A stretch of 64,000 nucleotides of DNA from Phycisphaerales bacterium UBA6054 (GTDB lineage: Bacteria; Planctomycetota; Phycisphaerae; Phycisphaerales; UBA1924), in assembly GCA_002429045.1 (NCBI GenBank), contig DIYM01000017.1:6777-70776 (forward strand), given 5' to 3'. Below, piece after piece: positions 1-8,149 of the stretch. The notes beneath the pieces were generated by a model. It saw only the letters and a list, made by a program, of their open reading frames with translations, did no database searches and was not told the DNA's origin. How positions within the stretch are numbered: the first letter of the stretch is position 1; each line of letters begins with the position of its first letter. Position numbers and translations under genes: made by a program.

Positions 1-1
1 A

Positions 2-370
2 CCGCTGCTGGTCACGCGGGCTCTGCTGCCGAACCTCGAGGCAGGCCGGAAGAAGTTGATCGTCCAGATCTCCAGCCAGATGGGCAGCCTGGGCGATGTC
101 GCACGCGATGGCAACACCGGCGGGCTTGCGTATCGGAGTTCGAAGTCGGCGCTGAACATGGCCAGCCTGCTGGTCGCCAATGAACTCAAGCCGCGTGGTA
201 TCGCCTGCGTCGTGATGCACCCGGGCTGGGTCCGAACGGATATGGGCGGGCCCGAGGCCCACCTCGGGCCCGAAGAGTCCGCCCGGGCGATGCTGGACAC
301 CATCTCCGGGATGTCCCTGGCGGACAGCGGGCGATACGTCCGCTACAACGGCGAACCGATCGCGTGGTGA
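2..370 (+). CDS. short-chain dehydrogenase/reductase, 3' part
   Basis: The open frame enters from the left edge, so only the C-terminal half (about 122 residues) is visible. It shows the second half of a Rossmann-fold SDR: strand and catalytic serine region (IVQISSQMG), the active-site Y-x-x-x-K as YRSSK, then the post-catalytic PGWVRTDMGG segment. These enzymes are NAD(P)-dependent oxidoreductases; the substrate cannot be told because the cofactor-binding half is missing. It ends 114 bp before aspS on the same strand. Family assignment is firm, function is not. Confidence 0.85.
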   Translation, partial: PLLVTRALLPNLEAGRKKLIVQISSQMGSLGDVARDGNTGGLAYRSSKSALNMASLLVANELKPRGIACVVMHPGWVRTDMGGPEAHLGPEESARAMLDTISGMSLADSGRYVRYNGEPIAW

Positions 371-484
371 CCCCGCTTGGCGGGCCTCATTTCGGGCCCC
401 GCCGCCTACCATCGTGGCCCAGGAACCAACGCCACCACCGGGGCTCCCGGCGGTGTCCATTCTCGATCGAAAGCACGTGATCCG

Positions 485-2272
485 ATGCCGAAACGCACGC
501 AGACCTGCGGCCAGCTCACCGCCGAACACACCGAACAGACCGTGACGCTCAACGGGTGGGTGAACGCCTACCGCGGGCATGGCCAAGGGCTCGTGTTTGT
601 GGACCTGCGTGATCGCGATGGCATCACCCAGGTGGTCTTCGAGCAAGGCTCAACGCCGGACGGGGTCGTGGAAGCGGGCGGGCGTCTGCGGAACGAGGAC
701 TGCATCAGCGTGACCGGGTCTGTTCGGATGCGCGAGAAGTCCAACCCGAAGATCCCGACCGGCGCGATCGAGGTCGTGGTCGATTCGCTTGAGGTGCTCT
801 CGAAGACCGCGCGGCTCCCGTTCGTTCCCTCGGACGAGAAGAACCTGCCCGACGAAGAAACCCGTCTGCAACACCGGTACCTCGACCTCCGCCGCCCACA
901 GATGCAGGAGATCCTGCGCCTGCGTCACCGGGTGGCCAAAGCCACCCGCGACTACTTCGACGCCAATGGTTTCCTCGAAGTCGAGACGCCGATGCTGTGC
1001 CGATCGACGCCCGAAGGCGCCCGGGACTTCCTCGTGCCCTCTCGCTTGCAGGCGGGCATGTGGTACGCGCTCCCGCAGTCTCCCCAGCTGTTCAAGCAGA
1101 TCCTGATGATCGCTGGCTGCGACAGGTACCTCCAGATCGTCAAGTGCTTCCGCGACGAGGACCCGCGCGCCGACCGCCAGGCCGAGTTCACGCAGATCGA
1201 CCTCGAGATGGCGTTTGTCGACCGCGAGGAGGTGCTCGATGTCATGGAGGGCTTCGCACGCACGCTCTGGAAGGACGTGCTCGGGGTCGAACTGCCCGAG
1301 TTCCCCCGCATGACCTATCGGGAGGCGATGGACACCTACGGCATCGACCGCCCGGACACCCGCTACGACCTGCGCCTGCACGACATCTCCGACCTGGCCG
1401 GGCAGACCGAGTTCGGCGTGTTCACCGGCGCACTGGAGCAGCCGAAGGGTGTGGTCAAGGCGATTCGCGTGCCCGGCGGGGCGGACAGAATCAGCCGGAA
1501 GGTTGCGGACGGGTATGCCAAGTTTGTCCAACAGTTCGGCGCCGGCGGCGTGCCGTTCACCAAGGTCTCTGGCGGCTCGTTCGAAGGCGGCGTGGCCAAG
1601 TTCGTCGAGCCGATCAAGGACGCGCTGTTCCAGCGTCTCCAGCTCAGCGACGGCGACGCCGTGCTCTTCGGCGCCGACACCTACAACACATGCACCAAAG
1701 CGCTCGGCGAGCTCCGCCAGAAAGTCGCCCGAGAGATGGACCTCATCCCCGAAGGCGAGTGGAACTTCCTCTGGGTCTACGACTTCCCGATGTTCGAGTG
1801 GGACGAAGAAACCGAGCGTTTTTATGCCCTGCACCACCCGTTCACAGCGCCCACGCCCGAAGAGTCCGAGCGGTTCCTCGCGGCCGACGCGACGGATGTT
1901 GAAACCGTCGAGTCGATCGTTTCCGACGGGTACGACATGATCTGCAACGGCTCCGAGATCGGTGGCGGCTCGATCCGCATCCACCGCCAGGATGTCCAGA
2001 GCAAGGTCTTCAGCCTCCTCGGCCTGTCCGAGGACGAGGCCAAACTGAAGTTCTCCTTCCTGCTCGACGCCCTCTCGTACGGCGCCCCACCCCACGGCGG
2101 CGTCGCGTTCGGGCTCGACCGCATCGTGATGCACATGGCCGGCACCGAGAACATCCGTGAGGTCATCGCGTTCCCCAAATCGATGACCGGCGTGGACCTG
2201 ATGTGCGAGGCGCCCAATGTGGTCGATCAGCAGCAGCTCGGAGAACTCCACGTCAAGAGCACCGTCACCTGA
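485..2272 (+). CDS. aspS: aspartyl-tRNA synthetase
   Basis: 595 residues, the usual length for a bacterial AspRS. It charges tRNA-Asp (possibly also tRNA-Asn) with aspartate in the cytoplasm. Visible parts: N-terminal OB-fold anticodon-binding domain (VTLNGWVNAYRGHGQGLVF), class II motif 1 (FLEVETPMLCRSTPEGARDF), motif 2 (KCFRDEDPRADRQAEFTQID), the bacterial GAD insertion in the middle, and motif 3 near the C-terminus (GLDRIVMHMAG). The frame is open 108 bp further upstream, but that stretch is not AspRS-like and MPKRTQTCGQL begins as family members do. Housekeeping gene. Confidence 0.97.
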   Translation: MPKRTQTCGQLTAEHTEQTVTLNGWVNAYRGHGQGLVFVDLRDRDGITQVVFEQGSTPDGVVEAGGRLRNEDCISVTGSVRMREKSNPKIPTGAIEVVVDSLEVLSKTARLPFVPSDEKNLPDEETRLQHRYLDLRRPQMQEILRLRHRVAKATRDYFDANGFLEVETPMLCRSTPEGARDFLVPSRLQAGMWYALPQSPQLFKQILMIAGCDRYLQIVKCFRDEDPRADRQAEFTQIDLEMAFVDREEVLDVMEGFARTLWKDVLGVELPEFPRMTYREAMDTYGIDRPDTRYDLRLHDISDLAGQTEFGVFTGALEQPKGVVKAIRVPGGADRISRKVADGYAKFVQQFGAGGVPFTKVSGGSFEGGVAKFVEPIKDALFQRLQLSDGDAVLFGADTYNTCTKALGELRQKVAREMDLIPEGEWNFLWVYDFPMFEWDEETERFYALHHPFTAPTPEESERFLAADATDVETVESIVSDGYDMICNGSEIGGGSIRIHRQDVQSKVFSLLGLSEDEAKLKFSFLLDALSYGAPPHGGVAFGLDRIVMHMAGTENIREVIAFPKSMTGVDLMCEAPNVVDQQQLGELHVKSTVT

Positions 2273-2325
2273 GCGTGATGATCCGACCACCCGAACGCCC
2301 TCTGCCGGAAGACGAACCGGAACGG

Positions 2326-2348
2326 GGCGGCAGACGAGCCCTGCCGCC
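2326..2348. terminator. GC-rich stem-loop between convergent genes
   Basis: An 8-bp perfect inverted repeat (GGCGGCAG / CTGCCGCC) with a 7-nt loop lies between the ends of aspS and the convergent MORN-like gene. No T-tract follows on either strand, so intrinsic termination is only a possibility. Confidence 0.3.
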
Positions 2349-2351
2349 AGC

Positions 2352-3110
2352 TCATCCCGCCGGGTCCATGCGCCGGCTGTCGGTGGTGTAGGGCTGCTGC
2401 CCGGTCAGAACGCGGTCGTAGAACAGCATCCAGCCCCGGGCCTGATCGAGGGGCATCTCCTCGTTCGATGATGGAACCGTTCCGTCATCGAAGATCAACT
2501 GGATGCGCCCCGATCCGAGTTCTCTCCGCGAGTACGACCCGCCATCGATCTCGCCGACCAGCAACTCTGTGACGACATCACCGCCCCGCTCTGAGGCCTC
2601 TCGCGCCATCGCCCGGAGCTTGAGCGATCCGTCCTCGTAGAACTCGATGATCTGGCCGGTCAGACGCCCGTCCTTGTGGGTCATGCCGCGTTTGATACCC
2701 CCGCCCGGGTGGAGCTCGACCGAGGGCCCCTGCAGCTTGCCGTCGACGACACAGCACAGCAGCCTCGGCGAGCCGTTCGGGTGCATCGCGTTGAGATATC
2801 CGGAAAACACCGCGTCGGACTCTCCGACCAGGTACAAGCCGGACCGGAACACGACGCCCTCGAACGGCGTGGTCTCTCCCGCCTCGAACAGCCCAACCAG
2901 CCGGTCACGGTCCTGCCCCGGCGTGCCGTTGGTCAGGTCGACGCCCTGCTGCGCAGCCGACAGCACCACCGACGGGCTCGGATCCGACTCCGGCGCGGTC
3001 GCGGCGGGGCGGGCCCGTACCGCGTACAGCACAGCCGCTCCGGCGATCGCGATGACCCCCACCCCGATGATGACCCGGACCGTGTCCGCCGAACCCTCGC
3101 CGTAACTCAT
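2352..3110 (-). CDS. membrane-anchored MORN/YwqK-like repeat protein
   Basis: 252 residues. An N-terminal hydrophobic helix (residues about 10-30, VRVIIGVGVIAIAGAAVLYA) anchors the protein. The middle has repeats of the type YLNAMHPNGSPR, VELHPGGGIKRG and EFYEDGSLKLRA, the turn pattern of MORN-variant/YwqK-like repeats. Function is unknown; such proteins are often envelope associated. Two consecutive ATG codons occur (3113 and 3110); the second is chosen because GGGAGG then has a 6-nt spacing. Confidence 0.6.
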   Translation of the reverse strand: MSYGEGSADTVRVIIGVGVIAIAGAAVLYAVRARPAATAPESDPSPSVVLSAAQQGVDLTNGTPGQDRDRLVGLFEAGETTPFEGVVFRSGLYLVGESDAVFSGYLNAMHPNGSPRLLCCVVDGKLQGPSVELHPGGGIKRGMTHKDGRLTGQIIEFYEDGSLKLRAMAREASERGGDVVTELLVGEIDGGSYSRRELGSGRIQLIFDDGTVPSSNEEMPLDQARGWMLFYDRVLTGQQPYTTDSRRMDPAG

Positions 3111-3282
3111 CATGGACCTCCCATCAAGCCAAGAACGGCAATGCCGTCCGCCGCCAAGACAAACACGTAGTCGGCGGAGACACTCCACGCTTTCACCCCC
3201 CCACCCTACACGATTCCGCACAACGGAGTCTCGTATGTTCACGGCATGACGCTGGATAGCATGGCCGAAGGAGGATCCGAGC

Positions 3283-3543
3283 ATGCTGCCCCCGACTCGC
3301 AAAGACGAACGCCTCGCCATGCCCAAACGCCGGGGCATCGGGACCGATGGCGGCCCGGGCTGCCGCGGTATATGGCTCGACCGGGGGGAACTCGACGAGG
3401 TCATCCAGCGATCCACCCGCGATGCCGAGCCGCCCCGCCTGAGCGGGCACGACCGCCCCCACCACCCGTCACCTGGCGGCAGCGAGTACACCAAGCACAA
3501 GCGCCAAAGCCCGACGCTCTGGCTCAAAGAGATCTTCGACTGA
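3283..3543 (+). CDS. degenerate TFIIB-type zinc-ribbon protein
   Basis: 86 residues, preceded by a good AAGGAGG ribosome site. The core GCRGIWLDRGELDEVI matches the second half of the small bacterial zf-TFIIB family (usually CxxCxGxWLDRGELE), and the C-terminal LKEIFD also fits. The first CxxC pair is absent and only one cysteine remains, so a normal zinc site cannot form. It may be a decayed zinc-ribbon protein or a zinc-free variant. Role unknown. Confidence 0.6.
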   Translation: MLPPTRKDERLAMPKRRGIGTDGGPGCRGIWLDRGELDEVIQRSTRDAEPPRLSGHDRPHHPSPGGSEYTKHKRQSPTLWLKEIFD

Positions 3544-3610
3544 GCATCGCGGCGAACGTACGACGCGAACCGAAGCACATCACTCCCAATCACCAGCCCG
3601 GAGGCCGCCC

Positions 3611-3991
3611 ATGCCCAAGGTCACCGTCATCGCCGGTCTCGTTCTCATCGCCCTCGGCCTCCTCGGCTACTTCGTGTTCGGGGGTGACGACCCCCACATC
3701 ACGGCGCTCATCCCCGCCTTTGTGGGCGTGCCGATCGCCCTTCTGGGTCTGGTCGCGTTCAGCAGCGGCGCACGCAAGCACGCGATGCACGTCGCAGCGG
3801 TGCTCGCGGTGCTCGGGTTCCTCGCGCCGCTCGGGCGCTTGATCCCCAAAGCCACCAGCGGGGAACTCGAAGCGAACCCCGCCACGTTCATCAACGTCGG
3901 CATGTCGGCGACGTGCCTCGTCCTCGTGCTGCTCTGCATTCGGAGCTTCATCGCTGCCCGCAAGGCGTCCAAGTCCCAGGCGGGTGTTTGA
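3611..3991 (+). CDS. small integral membrane protein (four helices)
   Basis: 126 residues, almost entirely hydrophobic. Four predicted membrane segments at about residues 5-23, 30-50, 60-80 and 95-115. The loop RKHAMHVAAVLAVLGFL and the opening MPKVTVIAGLVLIALGLLGY resemble a small uncharacterised family that I associate with planctomycetes; that recognition is from memory. No catalytic motif. It ends 1 bp before the convergent PhzF gene. Confidence 0.6.
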   Translation: MPKVTVIAGLVLIALGLLGYFVFGGDDPHITALIPAFVGVPIALLGLVAFSSGARKHAMHVAAVLAVLGFLAPLGRLIPKATSGELEANPATFINVGMSATCLVLVLLCIRSFIAARKASKSQAGV

Positions 3992-3992
3992 G

Positions 3993-4805
3993 TCAACCCG
4001 CCGGCGTGATCTGCCCGCGGAGATAGGTGACCGCGTGCCCCGAGATCTCGATCCGCCCGGGCCGGTCCTCGGGCAGGTGCAGCCACAGCTCCCCCCCGCG
4101 TTTGGCGACCTGGTGAGCGGTCAGTCGTCGCTTGCCCAGCCGTTCGCTCCAGTAGGGCCCGAGCATGGTGTACAGCGAACCGGTCACGGGGTCCTCGTCG
4201 ATCCCCACGGCCGGCGCGAACAACCGAGCCACAAAGTCATGCCCCGCGCCCGGCGCGGTCACGCCGACGGCGCGGACGCCCTCGATCCCCGCCAACGCCG
4301 GGAAGTCGGGCCTGAGTTCATGGACGTGCCGCTTGTGCCCGTAGACGCAGATCAGGTCGTACGAGTGGTACACCTCGTCGGGCATGATGCCGAGGGCCCC
4401 GGCGAGCCCCGCGGGCGGGTCGATACGCTCGATGGGGATGGTCGGGAAGTCCAGGGTGATCAGCCCGTTCTCGCCGCGGGTGACGGTGAGGACGCCCGAC
4501 GAGCGTGACCTGAACCGGATGGCGTCGAGCTCGCAGCCGAGCTCGTTCCAGAGAACATGCGCCGTCGCGAGCGTCGCGTGCCCGCAGAGCGCGACCTCGG
4601 CCGCGGGGGTCATCCAGCGGAGCTCGTAGTCCGCGTCATCGCCCGCCCACGGCACGTAGAACGCGGTCTCGGAGAGGTTGTTCTCCTGCGCGATCGCCTG
4701 GAGCACGGCGTCATCGAGCCAGGCATCCAGCGGCACCACGGCGGCGGGGTTGCCGTCGAAGGGACGGGCGGCGAAGGCGTCGACTTGAAACAGTTCTGTC
4801 ACCAT
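3993..4805 (-). CDS. PhzF family isomerase/epimerase-like protein
   Basis: 270 residues, typical for the family. It starts FQVDAFAARPFDGNPAAVV, the family's signature, followed by the region with the conserved catalytic glutamate (NNLSETAF). The second signature DEDPVTGSLYTMLGPYW lies in the C-terminal half, as expected for the two-lobed diaminopimelate-epimerase fold. PhzF itself isomerises a phenazine precursor, but no other phenazine gene is present, so the substrate here is unknown. A 34-bp gap separates it from the upstream minus-strand gene. Confidence 0.88.
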   Translation of the reverse strand: MVTELFQVDAFAARPFDGNPAAVVPLDAWLDDAVLQAIAQENNLSETAFYVPWAGDDADYELRWMTPAAEVALCGHATLATAHVLWNELGCELDAIRFRSRSSGVLTVTRGENGLITLDFPTIPIERIDPPAGLAGALGIMPDEVYHSYDLICVYGHKRHVHELRPDFPALAGIEGVRAVGVTAPGAGHDFVARLFAPAVGIDEDPVTGSLYTMLGPYWSERLGKRRLTAHQVAKRGGELWLHLPEDRPGRIEISGHAVTYLRGQITPAG

Positions 4806-4839
4806 TCACAGGCTGCCGATCCATCCGGCTTCGCAGATG

Positions 4840-6150
4840 TCAAAGCTGGTCCGCACGACCGACGTCCCCCACGAGCACCAGCGGGCTTGGCTTGTTCTCG
4901 ATGTCCGAGTCGGGCAGCCGAGGCGATCCCCGGCCCTGCCCCTCTTGATCTGAGCTGGGCGTTTGTTCTCGGATGGCCTTACGCACGCCCTCGACTTCAT
5001 CGCACAGCCTCTGCCGAGCATCACCCTTGCGCTCGTTGACGAGATGCTTCATGATGGCCGAGATCGCATTGGGCAATCGCGGCCTGTAGTAAGCCCTGTT
5101 CGAGTCTGGGTAGAACTCCGGGCGAGTAGCGAGCCAGAGCCATTGGCTGTTGTGCGAATCCGCAGGATGATCTAGGCTGACGATCGGGATGCCGTGGAAT
5201 CGCGCAACGCTCCGGGAGGCTCTGAGCATCACGATCATCGAGGCGAGCCATTGGAACTGCCCGAACGCCGTTCGGTATCCATCGATCTGACGAACCCGAT
5301 CGATGAAGCACTTCCACGTGTTGTAGGTGTCAACAATCTGGGGCCCGGACATCCCATCTAACGTCTTGATCCCATAGCACTTTCTCGCCACGCCGAGCCC
5401 CAGCTGCTCATGGTTCATGAGGTGGCCCCAGACGAAAGAGAAGAGCGGGAAATAGTCCATGATGGTTTTGACCAACTCCGGGTTCACCCGGGGGCGCCCG
5501 TGAGCTCGTTGGACCACCGCGTGGGTCGGGGAAGCGATCACCTCGATCACCCGGTCATACTCCCTCCAGAACGCGTCTGAGTCCTGCTTGATCGCCGGGT
5601 GTTCCTTGGCGACCCGGAAGCGGATCGCGGCATCAAAGAGCTCCATCCTCGGGCGGCGGCGATGGCGGTACATCCACGCGAGGTCGGCCATGAACTCGTT
5701 CTCGTCCTTGCGGAACACTTCAACGGTGTGCCGCAGGTGATCCAGTGTCCTCCAGCGCACCGACTGCTTGTCGTCTGCGATCTGTTTGATTCTCCCGAGC
5801 ACGCTTTGGCGGAGCGCCACAAGGGCACCGAGCACAATGATCGGGATCGTCAGCGGAGCAGCGAGGTAGGTATCCGGCAGTTCGATGAGTCGCGGCGCAA
5901 CCCAGTCCCGCCCGCCTCCGGAACGGATAAACCAGTCCCCTCGGGCGAGCATCGACTCAACCGGCGTCTTCGTGACGGCGACAAACAGGGGCCAGACCAG
6001 CACGAGCAGCACCGAGGCCCCGACGAGAGACAGGAGCGTCCATCCCCAATACTCGCCGAGGAACCTCTTCCATCGACGCCTTTGGCTCGAGGCTCTGTCT
6101 TGCTGCCGGATTTCGCTGGCGATCTCGTACAGCGGCCCACGCGGTGTCAC
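4840..6150 (-). CDS. unknown protein with two N-terminal membrane helices and a large cytosolic part
   Basis: 436 residues. The GTG start overlaps the hppD stop codon (GTGA), which decides the start and implies translational coupling. Two hydrophobic helices lie at about residues 34-58 and 90-112, followed by roughly 320 soluble residues rich in Arg, His and aromatic residues (FMADLAWMYRHRRRPRMEL; FSFVWGHLMNHEQLGL) and a charged, low-complexity tail. I do not recognise the family with confidence. Its sequence looks less GC-biased than its neighbours, which may mean transfer. The layout resembles some membrane-linked abortive-infection proteins, but that is speculation. Confidence 0.55.
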   Translation of the reverse strand: MTPRGPLYEIASEIRQQDRASSQRRRWKRFLGEYWGWTLLSLVGASVLLVLVWPLFVAVTKTPVESMLARGDWFIRSGGGRDWVAPRLIELPDTYLAAPLTIPIIVLGALVALRQSVLGRIKQIADDKQSVRWRTLDHLRHTVEVFRKDENEFMADLAWMYRHRRRPRMELFDAAIRFRVAKEHPAIKQDSDAFWREYDRVIEVIASPTHAVVQRAHGRPRVNPELVKTIMDYFPLFSFVWGHLMNHEQLGLGVARKCYGIKTLDGMSGPQIVDTYNTWKCFIDRVRQIDGYRTAFGQFQWLASMIVMLRASRSVARFHGIPIVSLDHPADSHNSQWLWLATRPEFYPDSNRAYYRPRLPNAISAIMKHLVNERKGDARQRLCDEVEGVRKAIREQTPSSDQEGQGRGSPRLPDSDIENKPSPLVLVGDVGRADQL

Positions 6151-7343
6151 AGATTGCCCCGCCGCTCCTGCTCGAGTTCGAGCGCCTCGAACAGCGCCTT
6201 GAAGTTGCCCTTGCCGAAGCTCTGGCTCCCGCGCCGGCTGATGATCTCGAAGAACAGCGTCGGGCGGTCCTGCAGCGGCTTGGTGAACAGCTGGAGCAGG
6301 TAGCCCTCGTCGTCGGCGTCCACCAGGATGCCCAGGTCCTTGATCCGCTCGTGGTCCTCCTTGACCGCCTCGTGCCCGTGGTCGGTCAGCGTCTTGTTGA
6401 CGCGGTCCCACACGGCTTCGTAGTAGGTGTCGGGCAGGCTGAGGAAATCCACACCGCGGGCGCGGAGGGCGGCGACCGACGCCAGTTCGTCGTCGGTCCG
6501 GAGCGCGAGGTGCTGGACGCCGGGCGTCATGCTGTGCCACTCCAGGTACTCCTGGATCTGGCTCTTCTTCTTGCCCTCGGCCGGTTCGTTGATGGGCATC
6601 TTGATCAGGTTGTTGCCGCTGGCCATCACCTTGGACATCAGGGCCGAGTACTCGGTCGAGATGTCGGCGTCGTCGAAGTGCTTGAACATCTTGAACTCGA
6701 GCACATTCTCGTACCAGTCCACCCAATAGTTCATCTTGCCCTCTTCGACGTTGCCGACGAGGTGATCGACGAACATGAGCCCGGCGGGGTTGGCGGTGTT
6801 GTACGCGTTCACGGGCGAGTCGATCTTCTTGAAGACGGGCATGAACTCGGCGTCGCCGCGCTTGATGTTCTCGAGCGCGTAATGACCGGTGCGGGAGACG
6901 AAGGTGTGGATCACACGCCCGTAGGTCTTGATCGACGCGACGGTCACCGTGCCTCTGTCGTCCCTGATCTCGCGGGGCTCCTGGGCGGGCTCGGCGCCGT
7001 TGGCGACGGCTCGCTCGTACGCCGCCCGGGCGTCCTCGACGGTGAACGCGACATCCTTGACGCCGTCGCCGTAGAGCTTGATCTCCTCGGCCGCGGGGTG
7101 CGTGTCGTTGAGCGGGCTGGTGAGCAGCAGGCGGATGTTGCCCTGGGTGAGCAGATAGTCCGCCTCATCGCGGCTGCCGGTCGTGAGGTCGGCGACCTGG
7201 GAGATGTTGAACCCGAAGGTGTGGGCGTAGAAATAGGCCGCCTGCTTGGCGTTGCCGACGTAGAACCGAACATGGTCCACGTCGATCAGTGCCAGCGGAT
7301 CGGTCGTCACTGACGGTGCGGTCTGGGTGGACGCGGTGGTCAT
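6147..7343 (-). CDS. hppD: 4-hydroxyphenylpyruvate dioxygenase
   Basis: 398 residues, a normal length. It converts 4-hydroxyphenylpyruvate to homogentisate in tyrosine breakdown, using Fe(II) and O2. Two VOC (beta-alpha-beta-beta-beta) domains are visible: the first opens with DVDHVRFYVGNAKQAAYFYA, the second with VDHLVGNVEEGKMNYWVDWY. The expected metal ligands are the His in FVDHLV, the His in GVQHLALRTDD and the Glu in LFFEIISRRG. The conserved C-terminal GKGNFKALFEALE is intact. No homogentisate dioxygenase lies next to it. A divergent 161-bp region separates it from gmhA. Confidence 0.96.
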   Translation of the reverse strand: MTTASTQTAPSVTTDPLALIDVDHVRFYVGNAKQAAYFYAHTFGFNISQVADLTTGSRDEADYLLTQGNIRLLLTSPLNDTHPAAEEIKLYGDGVKDVAFTVEDARAAYERAVANGAEPAQEPREIRDDRGTVTVASIKTYGRVIHTFVSRTGHYALENIKRGDAEFMPVFKKIDSPVNAYNTANPAGLMFVDHLVGNVEEGKMNYWVDWYENVLEFKMFKHFDDADISTEYSALMSKVMASGNNLIKMPINEPAEGKKKSQIQEYLEWHSMTPGVQHLALRTDDELASVAALRARGVDFLSLPDTYYEAVWDRVNKTLTDHGHEAVKEDHERIKDLGILVDADDEGYLLQLFTKPLQDRPTLFFEIISRRGSQSFGKGNFKALFEALELEQERRGNL

Positions 7344-7504
7344 AACGGCATGTCTCCAAGCATCTTGGGCGGTTCGGTGCCGGCACGCCGGCGGGAGCCC
7401 AGGTCCCTGATCGGATCATATCCGGAACAGGCCCCCTTCTCCAAGGCGCCACACCCCTCGCGGCCTGGCGAGCCCCGACGCCCGGACCGGGTATCCTGAA
7501 ACCC

Positions 7505-8089
7505 GTGAGCGAGCAGACACCGCACATCCAGGCCGAGTTCGCGGAAGCCGCGCGGGTCGCCGCGTTGCTGGCCGGGGATACCGAATCCGCCAACCGCGTC
7601 GCCAGGGTCGCCGAGGCGATCGCCGAACGGGTCCGCGCCGGGGGCAAGATCCTCGCGGTCGGGAACGGCGGGTCCTGTGCCGATGCCGTGCATTTCTGCG
7701 AAGAACTGACCGGGCGCTATCGGGACGACCGCCCGTCGATCGCCGCCATCGCCTGCGCCGACGCGGGCCATATCACGTGCACCGGAAACGACTACGGGTT
7801 CGACAGGATTTTTAGCCGCTGGGTCGAGGGGCTCGCCCGCCCCAACGACACCGTCGTCGCCCTGTCCACCAGCGGCAAGAGCGCCAACATCATCGACGCG
7901 GTCCGGGCGGCCCGGGAGCGGGGACTCTTCGTCGTCCTGCTGCTCGGCAAGGACGGCGGGCTCCTCCGCGATTCGGGCGACGAGACCTGGATCGTCCCCG
8001 GAGCGACCGCCGACCGCATCCAGGAACTCCACATGCTGATCCTCCACAGCCTGGTGGGCGCGATCGAGCGATCGATGGGATTTGTGTAA
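7505..8089 (+). CDS. gmhA: SIS-domain phosphosugar isomerase (GmhA-like)
   Basis: 194 residues, as for sedoheptulose-7-phosphate isomerase, which makes the heptose precursor of lipopolysaccharide or S-layer sugars. The SIS fold is clear: GNGGSCADAVHFCEELTGRY (phosphosugar-binding loop and family helix), ALSTSGKSANII (second binding motif) and QELHMLILHSLVGAIE near the end. The start is GTG. No other heptose gene is adjacent, so a DiaA-like or other SIS role cannot be excluded. Confidence 0.85.
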   Translation: MSEQTPHIQAEFAEAARVAALLAGDTESANRVARVAEAIAERVRAGGKILAVGNGGSCADAVHFCEELTGRYRDDRPSIAAIACADAGHITCTGNDYGFDRIFSRWVEGLARPNDTVVALSTSGKSANIIDAVRAARERGLFVVLLLGKDGGLLRDSGDETWIVPGATADRIQELHMLILHSLVGAIERSMGFV

Positions 8090-8149
8090 AGCTAGGAACA
8101 ACTCTCCGCTCTAGAAAGCCCGTTCGCGGCCGGGGCCATACACTCAGCC

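Noticed and set aside
650..2290. 546-codon open frame antisense to aspS
   Set aside because: Shadow of a GC-rich gene; peptide is low complexity (Val/Gly/Asp/Arg/His) and aspS motifs are on the other strand.
3993..4805. Evidence of phenazine biosynthesis
   Set aside because: A lone PhzF-family gene is common in bacteria without phenazines; no other pathway gene is present.
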